NCBI RefSeq assembly: GCF_001857945.1
Contig: NZ_CP017770.1
Location: forward strand, 1,426,001-1,490,000
From: Paenibacillus crassostreae
Lineage (GTDB): Bacteria; Bacillota; Bacilli; Paenibacillales; Paenibacillaceae
Direction: 5' to 3'
Length of the DNA stretch: 64,000 nt
This document shows positions 55,922-64,000 of the stretch, piece after piece (position 1 is the stretch's first letter; every line of letters starts with the position of its first letter). Both the position numbers and the translations under genes were made by a program. The notes under the pieces are model-generated. The model was given only the letters and a program-made list of their open reading frames with translations. It was not told the origin of the DNA and did no database searches.

Positions 55922-55988
55922 AAGAGGTTCGCGAACTCCCTCTATAAAAAACTATTTACCTTATTTATAAATGATAAGGTTTGTTTTT
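55922..55988 (+). promoter_or_regulatory. preQ1-I riboswitch with terminator
   Basis: Aptamer AGAGGTTCGCGAACTCCCTCT with the A-rich tail AAAAAACTA (55923-55953). It is followed by the hairpin ACCTTAT/ATAAGGT (55958-55980) and TTTGTTTTTG. Binding of preQ1 should stop queCDEF transcription. Confidence 0.95.
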
Positions 55989-56007
55989 GAGTTAGATCCA
56001 GTTCATG

Positions 56008-56054
56008 AATCTCTTTTTCTTCTACGAATTTAAAGAAGAATGAGAGGTTTTTTT
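56008..56054 (+). terminator. Second hairpin, overlapping the queC ribosome site
   Basis: A 15-bp stem with one mismatch (56008-56022 / 56035-56049) and a U7 run at 56048-56054. The 3' arm contains GAGAGG, the only plausible ribosome site of queC. It may be a second terminator, a translational switch, or both. Confidence 0.7.
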
Positions 56055-56057
56055 GTG

Positions 56058-56741
56058 ATGAAAAATGAGAAAGCTATCGTCGTATTTAGTGGCGGTCAAG
56101 ACAGTACAACATGCTTATTTTGGGCAAAGAAGAACTATTCTGAGGTGGAAACTATCACCTTCGACTACGGCCAACGTCATAAATTGGAGATTGAGTGTGC
56201 AGCAAGTATTGCACAAGATGTAGGTGTGCAACAAACCGTGCTCGACATGAGTCTTCTTAATCAACTTGCCCCCAATGCACTCACTCGTCATGATGTTGAG
56301 ATTTCACATGAAGAAGGTCAACTACCCAATACCTTTGTTGATGGACGTAACTTATTATTCCTAAGTTTCGCAGCCATCTTCGCTAAACAGAGAGGTGCAA
56401 GACATTTAATTACAGGTGTTTGTGAGACGGATTTCAGTGGTTACCCTGATTGCCGAGATCTGTTTATTAAGTCTCTTAACGTTACCTTAAATCTATCTAT
56501 GGATTATGATTTCGTAATTCATACCCCTCTAATGTGGCTGAACAAAGCAGAAACTTGGCAATTGTCTGACGAGTTAGGTGCATTCGAATATATTCAAAAT
56601 CGTACCTTAACTTGTTACAACGGCATCATTGGTAGCGGTTGTGGTGAATGCCCAGCATGCAAGCTTAGAAAAACTGGTCTTGATCAGTATTTAGCTATGC
56701 CTAAAGATGGTTTATCCACCCAAGGTGGTGCTCAAATATGA
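56058..56741 (+). CDS. queC: 7-cyano-7-deazaguanine synthase
   Basis: 227 aa from the ATG at 56058. It makes preQ0 from carboxy-deazaguanine with ATP and ammonia. PP-loop SGGQDSTT near residue 10, and zinc cysteines at CGECPAC near the end. The ATGA overlap with queD couples translation. An earlier in-frame ATG (56040) lies in the leader hairpin. Confidence 0.95.
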   Translation: MKNEKAIVVFSGGQDSTTCLFWAKKNYSEVETITFDYGQRHKLEIECAASIAQDVGVQQTVLDMSLLNQLAPNALTRHDVEISHEEGQLPNTFVDGRNLLFLSFAAIFAKQRGARHLITGVCETDFSGYPDCRDLFIKSLNVTLNLSMDYDFVIHTPLMWLNKAETWQLSDELGAFEYIQNRTLTCYNGIIGSGCGECPACKLRKTGLDQYLAMPKDGLSTQGGAQI

Positions 56742-57235
56742 TTCAATCCCCTGGGGAATTCCGCATCATAGACCGACTTCAACGCTTCGGTGAGGATCTC
56801 AATCATAGTGATCTAAGGTATCACAATAAAAGAGTGTTGGTTAGTAAAGAATTCACCTTCGATGCATCTCACCATTTACATGCCTATGAAGGTAAATGTA
56901 AGAATCTACACGGACACACGTACAAAGTTGTCTTTGGTATAAGTGGTGTCCCTAATGACATTGGGATTACTGTAGATTTCGGAGAAATAAAAGATATTTG
57001 GAAAAAATACATTGAGCCTTACCTTGACCATCGCTATCTGAACGAAACTTTACCCAAAATGAACACAACAGCTGAGAATATGGTTGTCTGGCTGTTCGAA
57101 CAAATGGAAGCTGCATTACAATCTCTTCAACTTTCTGAGGAGAACCTTATACTAGAAACACGCACTGAATTTGTTAGACTCTTTGAAACACCAACCAGTT
57201 ATGCCGAAGCAAGACGGGAGTGGATATTAGGATGA
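56738..57235 (+). CDS. queD: 6-carboxytetrahydropterin synthase
   Basis: 165 aa, PTPS fold. Zinc-binding His residues appear in [10 protein letters not shown] and NLHGHTYKV, and the catalytic Cys is in EGKCKN. It converts dihydroneopterin triphosphate to 6-carboxytetrahydropterin. Overlaps queC and queE by 4 bp each (ATGA). Confidence 0.95.
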   Translation: MIQSPGEFRIIDRLQRFGEDLNHSDLRYHNKRVLVSKEFTFDASHHLHAYEGKCKNLHGHTYKVVFGISGVPNDIGITVDFGEIKDIWKKYIEPYLDHRYLNETLPKMNTTAENMVVWLFEQMEAALQSLQLSEENLILETRTEFVRLFETPTSYAEARREWILG

Positions 57236-58008
57236 ATAGTCAGAGTGTTCATGTAGATGAGCGGATAAGCCACCAGATCGACCGACCTATCCCTGTCTTA
57301 GAAGTTTTTGGCCCTACTGTTCAAGGCGAAGGGATGGTCATTGGTAGAAAAACAATGTTCGTTCGTACTGCCGGCTGTGATTATCATTGCTCATGGTGTG
57401 ACTCAAGCTTCACATGGGATGGTAGTGGAAAGGAACAGATTAGATTACTACAATCTGAGCAAATCTGGGATGAGTTATATCAAATCGGGGGAGCTTGCTT
57501 CTCACATGTTACGTTATCTGGAGGGAATCCTGCCCTTCTTCCACAGCTTGGAGGATTAGTTCAGTTACTCCATGACCGGAATATCATCGTTGCAGTTGAA
57601 ACGCAAGGCTCGAAATGGCAGGATTGGCTTGCAAGCGTTGACGAGGTGACCATATCTCCAAAGCCTCCTAGCTCTGGGATGAATACAGATTGGGAAATAT
57701 TAGATGAAATTATCAATCATTTAGAAGTTCGTCCAGTAACCTATTCCCATAGTCTAAAAGTAGTTATTTTTAATGAAGAGGATCTTGATTATGCCGTTAA
57801 AGTACATCTACGTTACTTAGATACTCCCATGTATTTGCAAGTTGGAAACGCTGATGTCCACACAACCGATTCTAATCAACTCACCAGCACTTTATTAGAA
57901 CGTTACGAATGGCTTATCGAGAAAGTAATGGAATCTTCCATGCTTAATCAAGTGCGAGTATTACCTCAACTTCATACGTTGATTTGGGGAAATAAACGTG
58001 GGGTTTAA
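57232..58008 (+). CDS. queE: 7-carboxy-7-deazaguanine synthase
   Basis: 258 aa radical SAM enzyme from the ATG at 57232, which overlaps the queD stop. The motif CxxxxxxCxxC-like CDYHCSWC lies near residue 54, preceded by GPTVQGEG, and a SGGNP motif follows. It rearranges the pterin into the deazaguanine ring. A GTG at 57220 would add four residues. Confidence 0.93.
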   Translation: MNSQSVHVDERISHQIDRPIPVLEVFGPTVQGEGMVIGRKTMFVRTAGCDYHCSWCDSSFTWDGSGKEQIRLLQSEQIWDELYQIGGACFSHVTLSGGNPALLPQLGGLVQLLHDRNIIVAVETQGSKWQDWLASVDEVTISPKPPSSGMNTDWEILDEIINHLEVRPVTYSHSLKVVIFNEEDLDYAVKVHLRYLDTPMYLQVGNADVHTTDSNQLTSTLLERYEWLIEKVMESSMLNQVRVLPQLHTLIWGNKRGV

Positions 58009-58030
58009 TAAATAGAAGGGGGATATCGAT

Positions 58031-58528
58031 ATGTCAGGAAGACAACATCATGAAATGGAAGATATCACGCTACTCGGAAATCAAGGAACCAAATACCTTA
58101 CAGAATATGATCCATCCATACTGGAGAGCTTTGATAACAAACATCCGTACCGTGATTACTTCGTTAAATTTAACTGCCCAGAGTTCACAAGCTTATGCCC
58201 TATCACTGGACAGCCCGATTTCGCAACAATCTATATTAGTTATATCCCTAGTATTCGAATGGTAGAAAGCAAATCGCTTAAATTATACCTTTTCAGCTTC
58301 CGTAATCATGGAGATTTCCATGAAGACTGTATGAATATCATCATGAATGATCTCATTAAGCTAATGGATCCCAAGTACATTGAAGTATGGGGGAAATTCA
58401 CACCACGCGGTGGAATCTCCATTGACCCATACTGCAATTATGGACAATCGGGAACAAAATATGAGGAAATGGCACAATATCGCCTCATGAATCATGATAT
58501 GTATCCAGAAAAAGTAGATAATCGATAA
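58031..58528 (+). CDS. queF: NADPH-dependent preQ0 reductase
   Basis: 165 aa, unimodular QueF type. The nucleophilic Cys is in [10 protein letters not shown], and the family segment [11 protein letters not shown] is present. It reduces preQ0 to preQ1, the last step before insertion into tRNA by Tgt. Last gene of queCDEF, so the product of this enzyme feeds back on the riboswitch of its own operon. Confidence 0.96.
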   Translation: MSGRQHHEMEDITLLGNQGTKYLTEYDPSILESFDNKHPYRDYFVKFNCPEFTSLCPITGQPDFATIYISYIPSIRMVESKSLKLYLFSFRNHGDFHEDCMNIIMNDLIKLMDPKYIEVWGKFTPRGGISIDPYCNYGQSGTKYEEMAQYRLMNHDMYPEKVDNR

Positions 58529-58539
58529 CGACACAAACT

Positions 58540-58639
58540 GAAACGGCTACGCCGTCCCTTTAAAGGACGGTATCCGTCTCTGCCGAAATATAAGGGTATA
58601 AAGTATGAAGTGAAACTTATACTTTATACCCTTATATTT
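58540..58639 (-). repeat. Dispersed double-hairpin element, copy B (inverted)
   Basis: On the plus strand the GC hairpin comes first (GAAACGGCTACGCCGTCC / GGACGGTATCCGTCTC). Then comes a perfect 21-bp AT-rich inverted repeat (58586-58606 / 58619-58639) around GAAGTGAAACTT. It aligns over its length with the reverse complement of 34098-34189, with about ten substitutions and a 5-bp extension in both stem arms. Confidence 0.9.
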
Positions 58640-58645
58640 TAAGAA

Positions 58646-58696
58646 AGTCCTCTGGTTTTAAACCCTTAGTGTCCAGGGTGTAAAAACCAGGGGACT
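58646..58696 (-). terminator. Terminator after the TraB-type gene
   Basis: 14-bp stem AGTCCTCTGGTTTT / AAAACCAGGGGACT with an inner ACCCT/AGGGT helix, followed by TTTCTT on the minus strand. It lies right next to copy B of the double-hairpin element. Confidence 0.85.
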
Positions 58697-58722
58697 ATTT
58701 AAATTGATTTTACTGATTTCCT

Positions 58723-59892
58723 TCACCACAAATTTTCGATGAACAAACGGATAATATCTGCCCCACCGATAAATGTACCTATGGATGCTCCAACATTCGA
58801 GAGTGTAACAACAAGTAAAATTCGCGTTACCTTATTGTGCCAAAATCCTTTTGCACTGAGCACGTCCTCTGATAAATTCTCAAAATCACGAACGTTAGGT
58901 CGGTGAAAGTAGGCTTGAACGATGCCTGCAAACCATCCTGCCGCAAGGAGCGGGTGTAACGCGGTAAACGGAGCTGCGATAAATCCAGTCACAATTGCGA
59001 GTGGATGTGCAAAAGCAAGTGCGGCACCTATTCCTGATAACATCCCCGTCCAAATGATCCAGCTCAGTGACTGCTGAATTCCAACGGAAGGACTTGTGAT
59101 AAATGTATAAGCAATAAGTGCAAGAATGGCGATTGGAATTGCCCAACCTACAATCTTTAGAACCTTGGATTTCGGGGGAAGCTTCGTTAAGAGATCCAAG
59201 TCGTGATCTTGTTTGATCTGTTCCTTGATGCCGGGTACATGTGCAGCGCCAAGAACAGCTACTACCTTATTCCCCGGAGCTTCCTTAATTTTTTGCGCCA
59301 AATATTGATCTCGTTCGTCAATGAGTGGAATCTTTAATCTCGGAAAACTATTCGTAAATTCCTGTAGCATCGAATCTAGCATATCCTGCGATTTCATCGT
59401 TTCCAGTTCATCTTCCGTAATTTTCTCGTTGCTAAATATGCTGGATATGATTTGCATCATCAGCTTCGCTTTGCCCCAAAAACCAACATTATGCCATATA
59501 CGGGAAAACGTGATTTGAATATTGCGGTCCGCAAGCACTAGTTTGGCACCTGTTTCTTGGGCAGATTGAATTCCCTGTATCATTTCCTGCCCTGGCTGAA
59601 TATCTAACTGGTTCGCTAAACGCTTCTGAAAAGAGGAAACCGCAAGGTTGATAAGTAGCAAAGTCGCCTTTTTATCCTTAATTACCTTGAAAATGTCCGT
59701 TTCTTTTGACTTATCACCTTCCATGATCGATTGGTATCTTTGTTCATCCAGTTCGATACACACTGAATCCGGCATTTCGGTTTCGATCACTTCTTTGACT
59801 TGCTGTGCGCTTTGCTTGGACACATGTGCAGTACCGATCAATATAAACTCTCGATTGTCCCAATGAATTCTGGTTACATTATCTTCTGTCAT
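58723..59892 (-). CDS. TraB/PrgY-family membrane protein
   Basis: 389 aa. The TraB domain starts with LIGTAHVSKQSAQQV and has CIELDEQRY, LVLADRNIQITF and AVLGAAHVPGIKEQI, a Tiki/GumN-like metalloprotease-type fold with conserved GTAH and GAAH histidines. At least four membrane helices follow (from about residue 245). In enterococci such proteins silence self-pheromone; no pheromone or plasmid genes are nearby, so a general regulated proteolysis or inhibition role is possible. Confidence 0.85.
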   Translation of the reverse strand: MTEDNVTRIHWDNREFILIGTAHVSKQSAQQVKEVIETEMPDSVCIELDEQRYQSIMEGDKSKETDIFKVIKDKKATLLLINLAVSSFQKRLANQLDIQPGQEMIQGIQSAQETGAKLVLADRNIQITFSRIWHNVGFWGKAKLMMQIISSIFSNEKITEDELETMKSQDMLDSMLQEFTNSFPRLKIPLIDERDQYLAQKIKEAPGNKVVAVLGAAHVPGIKEQIKQDHDLDLLTKLPPKSKVLKIVGWAIPIAILALIAYTFITSPSVGIQQSLSWIIWTGMLSGIGAALAFAHPLAIVTGFIAAPFTALHPLLAAGWFAGIVQAYFHRPNVRDFENLSEDVLSAKGFWHNKVTRILLVVTLSNVGASIGTFIGGADIIRLFIENLW

Positions 59893-59995
59893 TGCTACCT
59901 TCCTTCGTATCGTTACCTTGTGTATTTGTAATTGCTCGAAAATACAAGCCTATACATCATTATACGTAAAATAATTAATAATTCACATAATATAA

Positions 59996-60028
59996 AGAAA
60001 ACCCCGATAATGACTAAGCTCATCGGGG
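59996..60028 (-). terminator. Terminator of the ABC permease operon
   Basis: CCCCGAT / ATCGGGG stem (60002-60008 / 60022-60028), with TTTTCTTTAT following on the minus strand. It lies about 40 bp past the stop of the permease gene. Confidence 0.88.
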
Positions 60029-60068
60029 CAAATCTCAATAATTCCAGTCTCTTTTTTTATTACAACGA

Positions 60069-61070
60069 TTAACCAACTACACCCGTACGTTCAACACTCT
60101 CAACAAAATAACGCTGAACAAATAAATACATCACAATTAACGGAAGAATAGCTAGCAATATTCCCGTATCCACAATCATCGCAACATGGTTCGGATCCGC
60201 TTTAACATTTGCATTACTACCGACACCAATCATTTTCGGAATCAGTAGATTAGCTTCGGCTGGTAAAGAAGCTACCTTCAATGGCATTAATGGACTTTGA
60301 CTCATAAACAAAGATGTGAAGAATGTATCATTATATTGCCACACGAATGAGAATAACATAACTGTGACAAGTGGCGGAACCGCATTCGGTAGCATAATAC
60401 GGAAGAAAGTCTTAAATCCTCCCGCTCCATCAATTAACGCTGCTTCCTCAATCTCCTTCGGTAACCCTTTAAAGAATTGTCGGAATATATAGATATATAG
60501 CCCTGATTTCAATCCATTCGCTGTTGCTGCTGTTACGATTGAGGGCCAATAGGTATTCAGAAGATTTACCCCTTCTTTACCCGTGAATAGCTGTATAATC
60601 CCCAAGATATCAAAACTACGAAAATGTAGATACATCGGTACCATTAATGTACTCATCGGAACGAGAATCGTGAGGACAACCAATAAAAATAATATATTAC
60701 TCCCTGGAAAGTTAAATCGTGCAAACCCGTATCCAGCGAGTGCACATGAAGCTGTCTGTAATAGTACCGTTACGACAACAAAAAGTAACGTATTACCGAG
60801 TAAAGGGAAATAATTCATAATCTCCATAGCCATTTTGATATTATCCATTGTGAAATGGACAGGAATCATAAAGATTGTAGGATTATAAATATCTTGTTTA
60901 TCCTTAATTGCGACAGATATTTTGGACAATAAGGGAGATATAATAACAAACGAGATCCCAATGATTAATACATAGCGAAAAAATGACCACAGGGCATCCA
61001 TAAATTTGTTTTTTGTTTTCTTAAAACGATATACTACTGCTTCACTTCGAAGTTGTTTAGCAATTTCCAT
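60069..61070 (-). CDS. Carbohydrate ABC transporter permease, MalG-type
   Basis: 333 aa, six membrane helices. The inner-membrane EAA loop is visible as EEAALIDGAGGFKTFFRIMLP at about residues 220-240. It has a longer than usual N-terminus of about 30 basic residues. It pairs with the MalF-type gene upstream (27 bp gap). The sugar is unknown. Confidence 0.9.
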   Translation of the reverse strand: MEIAKQLRSEAVVYRFKKTKNKFMDALWSFFRYVLIIGISFVIISPLLSKISVAIKDKQDIYNPTIFMIPVHFTMDNIKMAMEIMNYFPLLGNTLLFVVVTVLLQTASCALAGYGFARFNFPGSNILFLLVVLTILVPMSTLMVPMYLHFRSFDILGIIQLFTGKEGVNLLNTYWPSIVTAATANGLKSGLYIYIFRQFFKGLPKEIEEAALIDGAGGFKTFFRIMLPNAVPPLVTVMLFSFVWQYNDTFFTSLFMSQSPLMPLKVASLPAEANLLIPKMIGVGSNANVKADPNHVAMIVDTGILLAILPLIVMYLFVQRYFVESVERTGVVG

Positions 61071-61097
61071 GCAACGTCCCTCCCTCTCCTAAGTGCG

Positions 61098-62000
61098 TTA
61101 ATCATAGTAGAATACTCTCTTCGACACCATGATTCCGATGATGACTAGAATGGCACTGACAACAAGCGTGTATAACCATGACATCGCAGCACTTAATCCG
61201 AAATTCTGCGTCTGAAAAGCTGTACTATAAATCGTCTGTGTAATACTACTATCTGAGAAGGAGTCAATAATTGTAAATATAATATTTGTTAGTAGTAACG
61301 GGCTTACCATTGGAAAAGTGATTTTCCAGAATGATTCATATGCTGTTGCACCTTCCATCTTAGCTACTTCATACATCGAGGTTGGAACCGACTGAAGTGC
61401 AGCTAGAAAGATGATAATTTGAACACCTGAACTACTGATGATTTCATAAATACGAAGTACAGCATCCACAATATAGTCCGTAAATGCGATCGGTAATCCT
61501 GCCTCATTAAGCAACATAACCATCGAAAGTACGTTAAACTGCGATGAGGTTTCCCCGAATTCTTGAGCTACAGTCGCGTCTCCGATTAGATTAATGAGCC
61601 CAGAAGCTTCAGCCGCAGATATCGCACCTGATGCAAGAATAACAGGCAAGAAGAATATCGCCCGGGCTAACGCCCTTCCTCGAAACTTCTGATTCAAGAG
61701 AGTCGCAGAGAAAAGACTGAAGAAAAGAATCAAAGGTACATTCACAATCATCTCTATAACCGACTCTGTCAAAATACGATTAAAGTTCGCATCAATGAAC
61801 AAAGCCTCTTTAAAATTTAACCAACCAACAAATTTTAATTCATATCCCGTTGGCACCACATTTAAACTATTAAAGCTAAATTTAATCGATTGAATAAGTG
61901 GTGATGCAAACAAAAATATGAATCCCAGTAACCAAGGTAAGATGAATACAACACCAAGCAATGACTTTCTCTGTGTTAAGGACAATCTCATTCTATTCAT
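61098..62000 (-). CDS. Carbohydrate ABC transporter permease, MalF-type
   Basis: 300 aa, six membrane helices with EAA loop YEVAKMEGATAYESFWKITFP at about 208-228. Its start overlaps the end of the DUF5696 gene by 4 bp (ATGA), so the three are one operon. No substrate-binding protein or ATPase is in the window; these may lie upstream or elsewhere. Confidence 0.9.
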   Translation of the reverse strand: MNRMRLSLTQRKSLLGVVFILPWLLGFIFLFASPLIQSIKFSFNSLNVVPTGYELKFVGWLNFKEALFIDANFNRILTESVIEMIVNVPLILFFSLFSATLLNQKFRGRALARAIFFLPVILASGAISAAEASGLINLIGDATVAQEFGETSSQFNVLSMVMLLNEAGLPIAFTDYIVDAVLRIYEIISSSGVQIIIFLAALQSVPTSMYEVAKMEGATAYESFWKITFPMVSPLLLTNIIFTIIDSFSDSSITQTIYSTAFQTQNFGLSAAMSWLYTLVVSAILVIIGIMVSKRVFYYD

Positions 62001-64000
62001 TCCTGATCACCATCCACTACATAATCCTGCGCATCTACGGTTACACCATTCAAAGTGACTGACTCATCAGAATAGTTTACATAAACAGATGTACCCTCTT
62101 CATATCTCACTTCAACGACACCGGGTTGATGTCGAATATGCTCCGTCATCCTTTTCGTTCTTACACTTGATAGAGCAGTATTAGCTTCTTCGTACATGGA
62201 CACAGCTTGATCGTACCAATCCAAATAGTAAGATGAATAGTAAGTATCAAATCGCGTATATTTTAGTTTTGATGATGGCTCATATGTCCACAGAAAATGA
62301 GGTGATGCTCCCAGTTCAATAGCACTTAATAACTGCTGTTTCATATCTTGATTATCATCCAGATTCATGGGAGAGCCCGCATAGTCTAGGTATCCGTGAA
62401 TCACCATCTGATAGAAAGGAACAGCTTCATCCGTAATATTGAACCCACTAGATGACGTTGGAATATTAATAAGTTGATCCCCATAGCCCCATGCATAAGC
62501 ATTTCCTCCAGCTAACATGAGATCTGGATAGCTTTCCTCTAACTTTCTTATTTGTTCTACTACAATATTCTTTGCAGATTCACGATAAACGACCCTGTTC
62601 TCTCGATAATCTGAATTCAGAAGATCACCTAAATCCCTTAATGATAAGCCCATACTATCAAATGAAGAGAAAGTCCCCGTGAATTTATCAACATAATATG
62701 GAAGCTTTGCGGGAGACAGTAGGTAATAACTACCTAAATCTATATCCATTCGATTAAATGAACGATTATAGGGTGAAAGTTCTGCCTGTTCCCTCGTAAT
62801 AAAGCGAGCCGCATCTGAAGATGGTGTAAAGCTAGCATCATCATATACATGTTGGAATGCTACGTCAGGATATAAGTTACCACCTAGATCTTCCATTTGC
62901 TTGGCTAACTTCATGAAATCGCCCTTATCTCCGAGCACACGATCAACCTTCATTTTGACAGGTAATTGGTGGTCTACCCCTTTATTGAACCAACCCATAT
63001 ATCTCATCTTAAGATTGGATATACCATCGGTGTTTAATTTCGCAGCGATTTCTCCTGCCTGATCAAAGCTAGTCATAGATATAATGTCATCATAGGGTAC
63101 ACCAAGGAATGATTGCTGCTTATCTACAGAACCTAACATATCCAGATAGAAGGGAATATCTTGCTCGTTCTGAAGGGGCGTTAATATATTGTTCTTCGTC
63201 AACAAATTCTGATAAAGCTTTGCCATTCCAGAATAGGTTGCATCCTTTCCAGATAGAAAACTATAACGGATACGAATATCACCCTGATATAAGTCAGCGG
63301 ACAATAGATCGATTTCTTGGATCGTTTGGCCTGTGTAAAGCTCCAACTCATCCTCACCACGAACTTCAAAACTACTATACACATGATTGAATGAGTTTTT
63401 CTTACCACTGATATCAGCATTTACACTAGCAATAGCATCTCCCTCTTCAATCACAGCAAACCAAGCCCCATCACCTGATTTCAATCCATAAACCGGCATG
63501 CGTGCATCCTCACTTACTTGCCCACGACTCCGGCTGTTATCATTCTCATCAGTTCCGTATACACGTTGCGCATATAGCTCATCTTTAACTTTTCCATTGT
63601 TTAAGTAGATGAGACTTCCCATCCCATCAGGTACGAACATGTACCCTTCATCTTCTTTTCCAGCTGATCCGAAATAATTTAGCATATCTATGCTTTTAAT
63701 TTGATGCGCTGCACTTTCCTGAATCTGACTCATCGGAACGGATACAACCAGACTGTTCTCCTCAAGGTGGTATTCAAGCGGAATGACAAAATTGGGCTTA
63801 TTAGACGCATTTCCACTCGAAATTCCATTCTCATCATTATCAAATGCCAAATCCTCTGCCGTATATCCTGCTTTTTCAAATGCGGCGATCATTTTATTCA
63901 TCACGAGTTGCTTCGAAATTTGCTCATCAAGTCGCTCCATTACTTCAGGATTATTTTCTGTGGGATAGTATCTAGCAGATACATACCTTTTAGAAGCATC
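61997..64000 (-). CDS. DUF5696-type protein, 5' end outside window
   Basis: At least 668 codons; the frame is open from the window edge to the stop at 61997. It is a large acidic protein with many Tyr and Asp residues that resembles DUF5696 proteins found beside sugar ABC permeases in Paenibacillus. The middle part contains barrel-like strands (DGISNLKMRYMGWF, GGNLYPDVAFQHVYDD) of the kind seen in glycoside hydrolases. A carbohydrate-active role at the cell surface is likely. The signal region is not in view. Confidence 0.7.
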   Translation of the reverse strand, partial: DASKRYVSARYYPTENNPEVMERLDEQISKQLVMNKMIAAFEKAGYTAEDLAFDNDENGISSGNASNKPNFVIPLEYHLEENSLVVSVPMSQIQESAAHQIKSIDMLNYFGSAGKEDEGYMFVPDGMGSLIYLNNGKVKDELYAQRVYGTDENDNSRSRGQVSEDARMPVYGLKSGDGAWFAVIEEGDAIASVNADISGKKNSFNHVYSSFEVRGEDELELYTGQTIQEIDLLSADLYQGDIRIRYSFLSGKDATYSGMAKLYQNLLTKNNILTPLQNEQDIPFYLDMLGSVDKQQSFLGVPYDDIISMTSFDQAGEIAAKLNTDGISNLKMRYMGWFNKGVDHQLPVKMKVDRVLGDKGDFMKLAKQMEDLGGNLYPDVAFQHVYDDASFTPSSDAARFITREQAELSPYNRSFNRMDIDLGSYYLLSPAKLPYYVDKFTGTFSSFDSMGLSLRDLGDLLNSDYRENRVVYRESAKNIVVEQIRKLEESYPDLMLAGGNAYAWGYGDQLINIPTSSSGFNITDEAVPFYQMVIHGYLDYAGSPMNLDDNQDMKQQLLSAIELGASPHFLWTYEPSSKLKYTRFDTYYSSYYLDWYDQAVSMYEEANTALSSVRTKRMTEHIRHQPGVVEVRYEEGTSVYVNYSDESVTLNGVTVDAQDYVVDGDQE

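Overview
The window looks like a chromosomal segment of a low-GC, spore-forming member of Bacillales, most probably Paenibacillus or a close relative. This rests on gene content: a TraB-type membrane protein, Ecs transporter, KtrAB under a c-di-AMP riboswitch, YumB/YumC, HemQ, DnaB/DnaI, Sda, a Cthe_2314-type HEPN protein, a DUF5696 protein and a 10-residue-repeat surface-type protein. The genus is inferred from family content, not from a marker gene.

Layout. 1-1875: 3'-truncated minus-strand gene with 49 uninterrupted decapeptide repeats. 2100-8600: phosphatidylserine decarboxylase, an SDR/AraC pair, a MocR regulator divergent from a PNPOx-like flavoprotein and an aminotransferase, and a tiny YjcZ-like membrane protein. 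8613-12015: ecsAB and a DEAD-box helicase. 12150-13445: an intact IS3-family element with a 4-bp target duplication, sitting inside the terminator of the next SDR gene. 13464-18323: SDR, CheX, LysR, PHP phosphatase, GNAT and AAC(3)-like acetyltransferases. 18444-22853: sdhCAB divergent from a LysR gene. 22935-25165: ktrBA with its riboswitch. 25426-29555: a duplicated leader repeat, a CPBP protease, uvrC and trxA. 29786-33063: small membrane protein, dnaI, dnaB, yuiB. 33273-41268: redox, haem and iron-sulfur genes (hemQ, yumB, yumC, an IscA-like gene, mqnE, an NDH-like gene, yuzB, nfu). Inside this stretch lies a short sda gene with a DnaA-box cluster. 41358-45055: SDR and metNIQ under a SAM-I riboswitch. 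45136-53785: HEPN protein, ctaA, thioredoxin-like protein, DUF2515, MurJ-like flippase, DUF456, HAD phosphatase and a class B PBP. 53942-55837: a probable gene remnant, an exported coiled-coil protein and an AIM24 protein. 55876-58528: preQ1-I riboswitch and queCDEF. 58723-64000: TraB-type protein and a carbohydrate ABC permease pair behind a 5'-truncated DUF5696 gene.

Three complete riboswitch expression platforms are visible: c-di-AMP, SAM-I and preQ1-I. The sda upstream region carries two exact DnaA boxes and two one-mismatch boxes, one of them 9 bp from a good promoter. This matches the known coupling of replication initiation to sporulation through Sda.

The least explained structure is a roughly 92-100 bp double-hairpin element in two inverted copies (34098-34189 and 58540-58639). 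Its loop is conserved, and its AT stem differs by a 5-bp extension present on both arms. Both copies, plus a partial third match near 2910, lie between convergent genes. Other points are the decapeptide repeat with a His/Lys ladder, the IS element in the terminator, and a HAD phosphatase whose natural start codon appears to be ACG.
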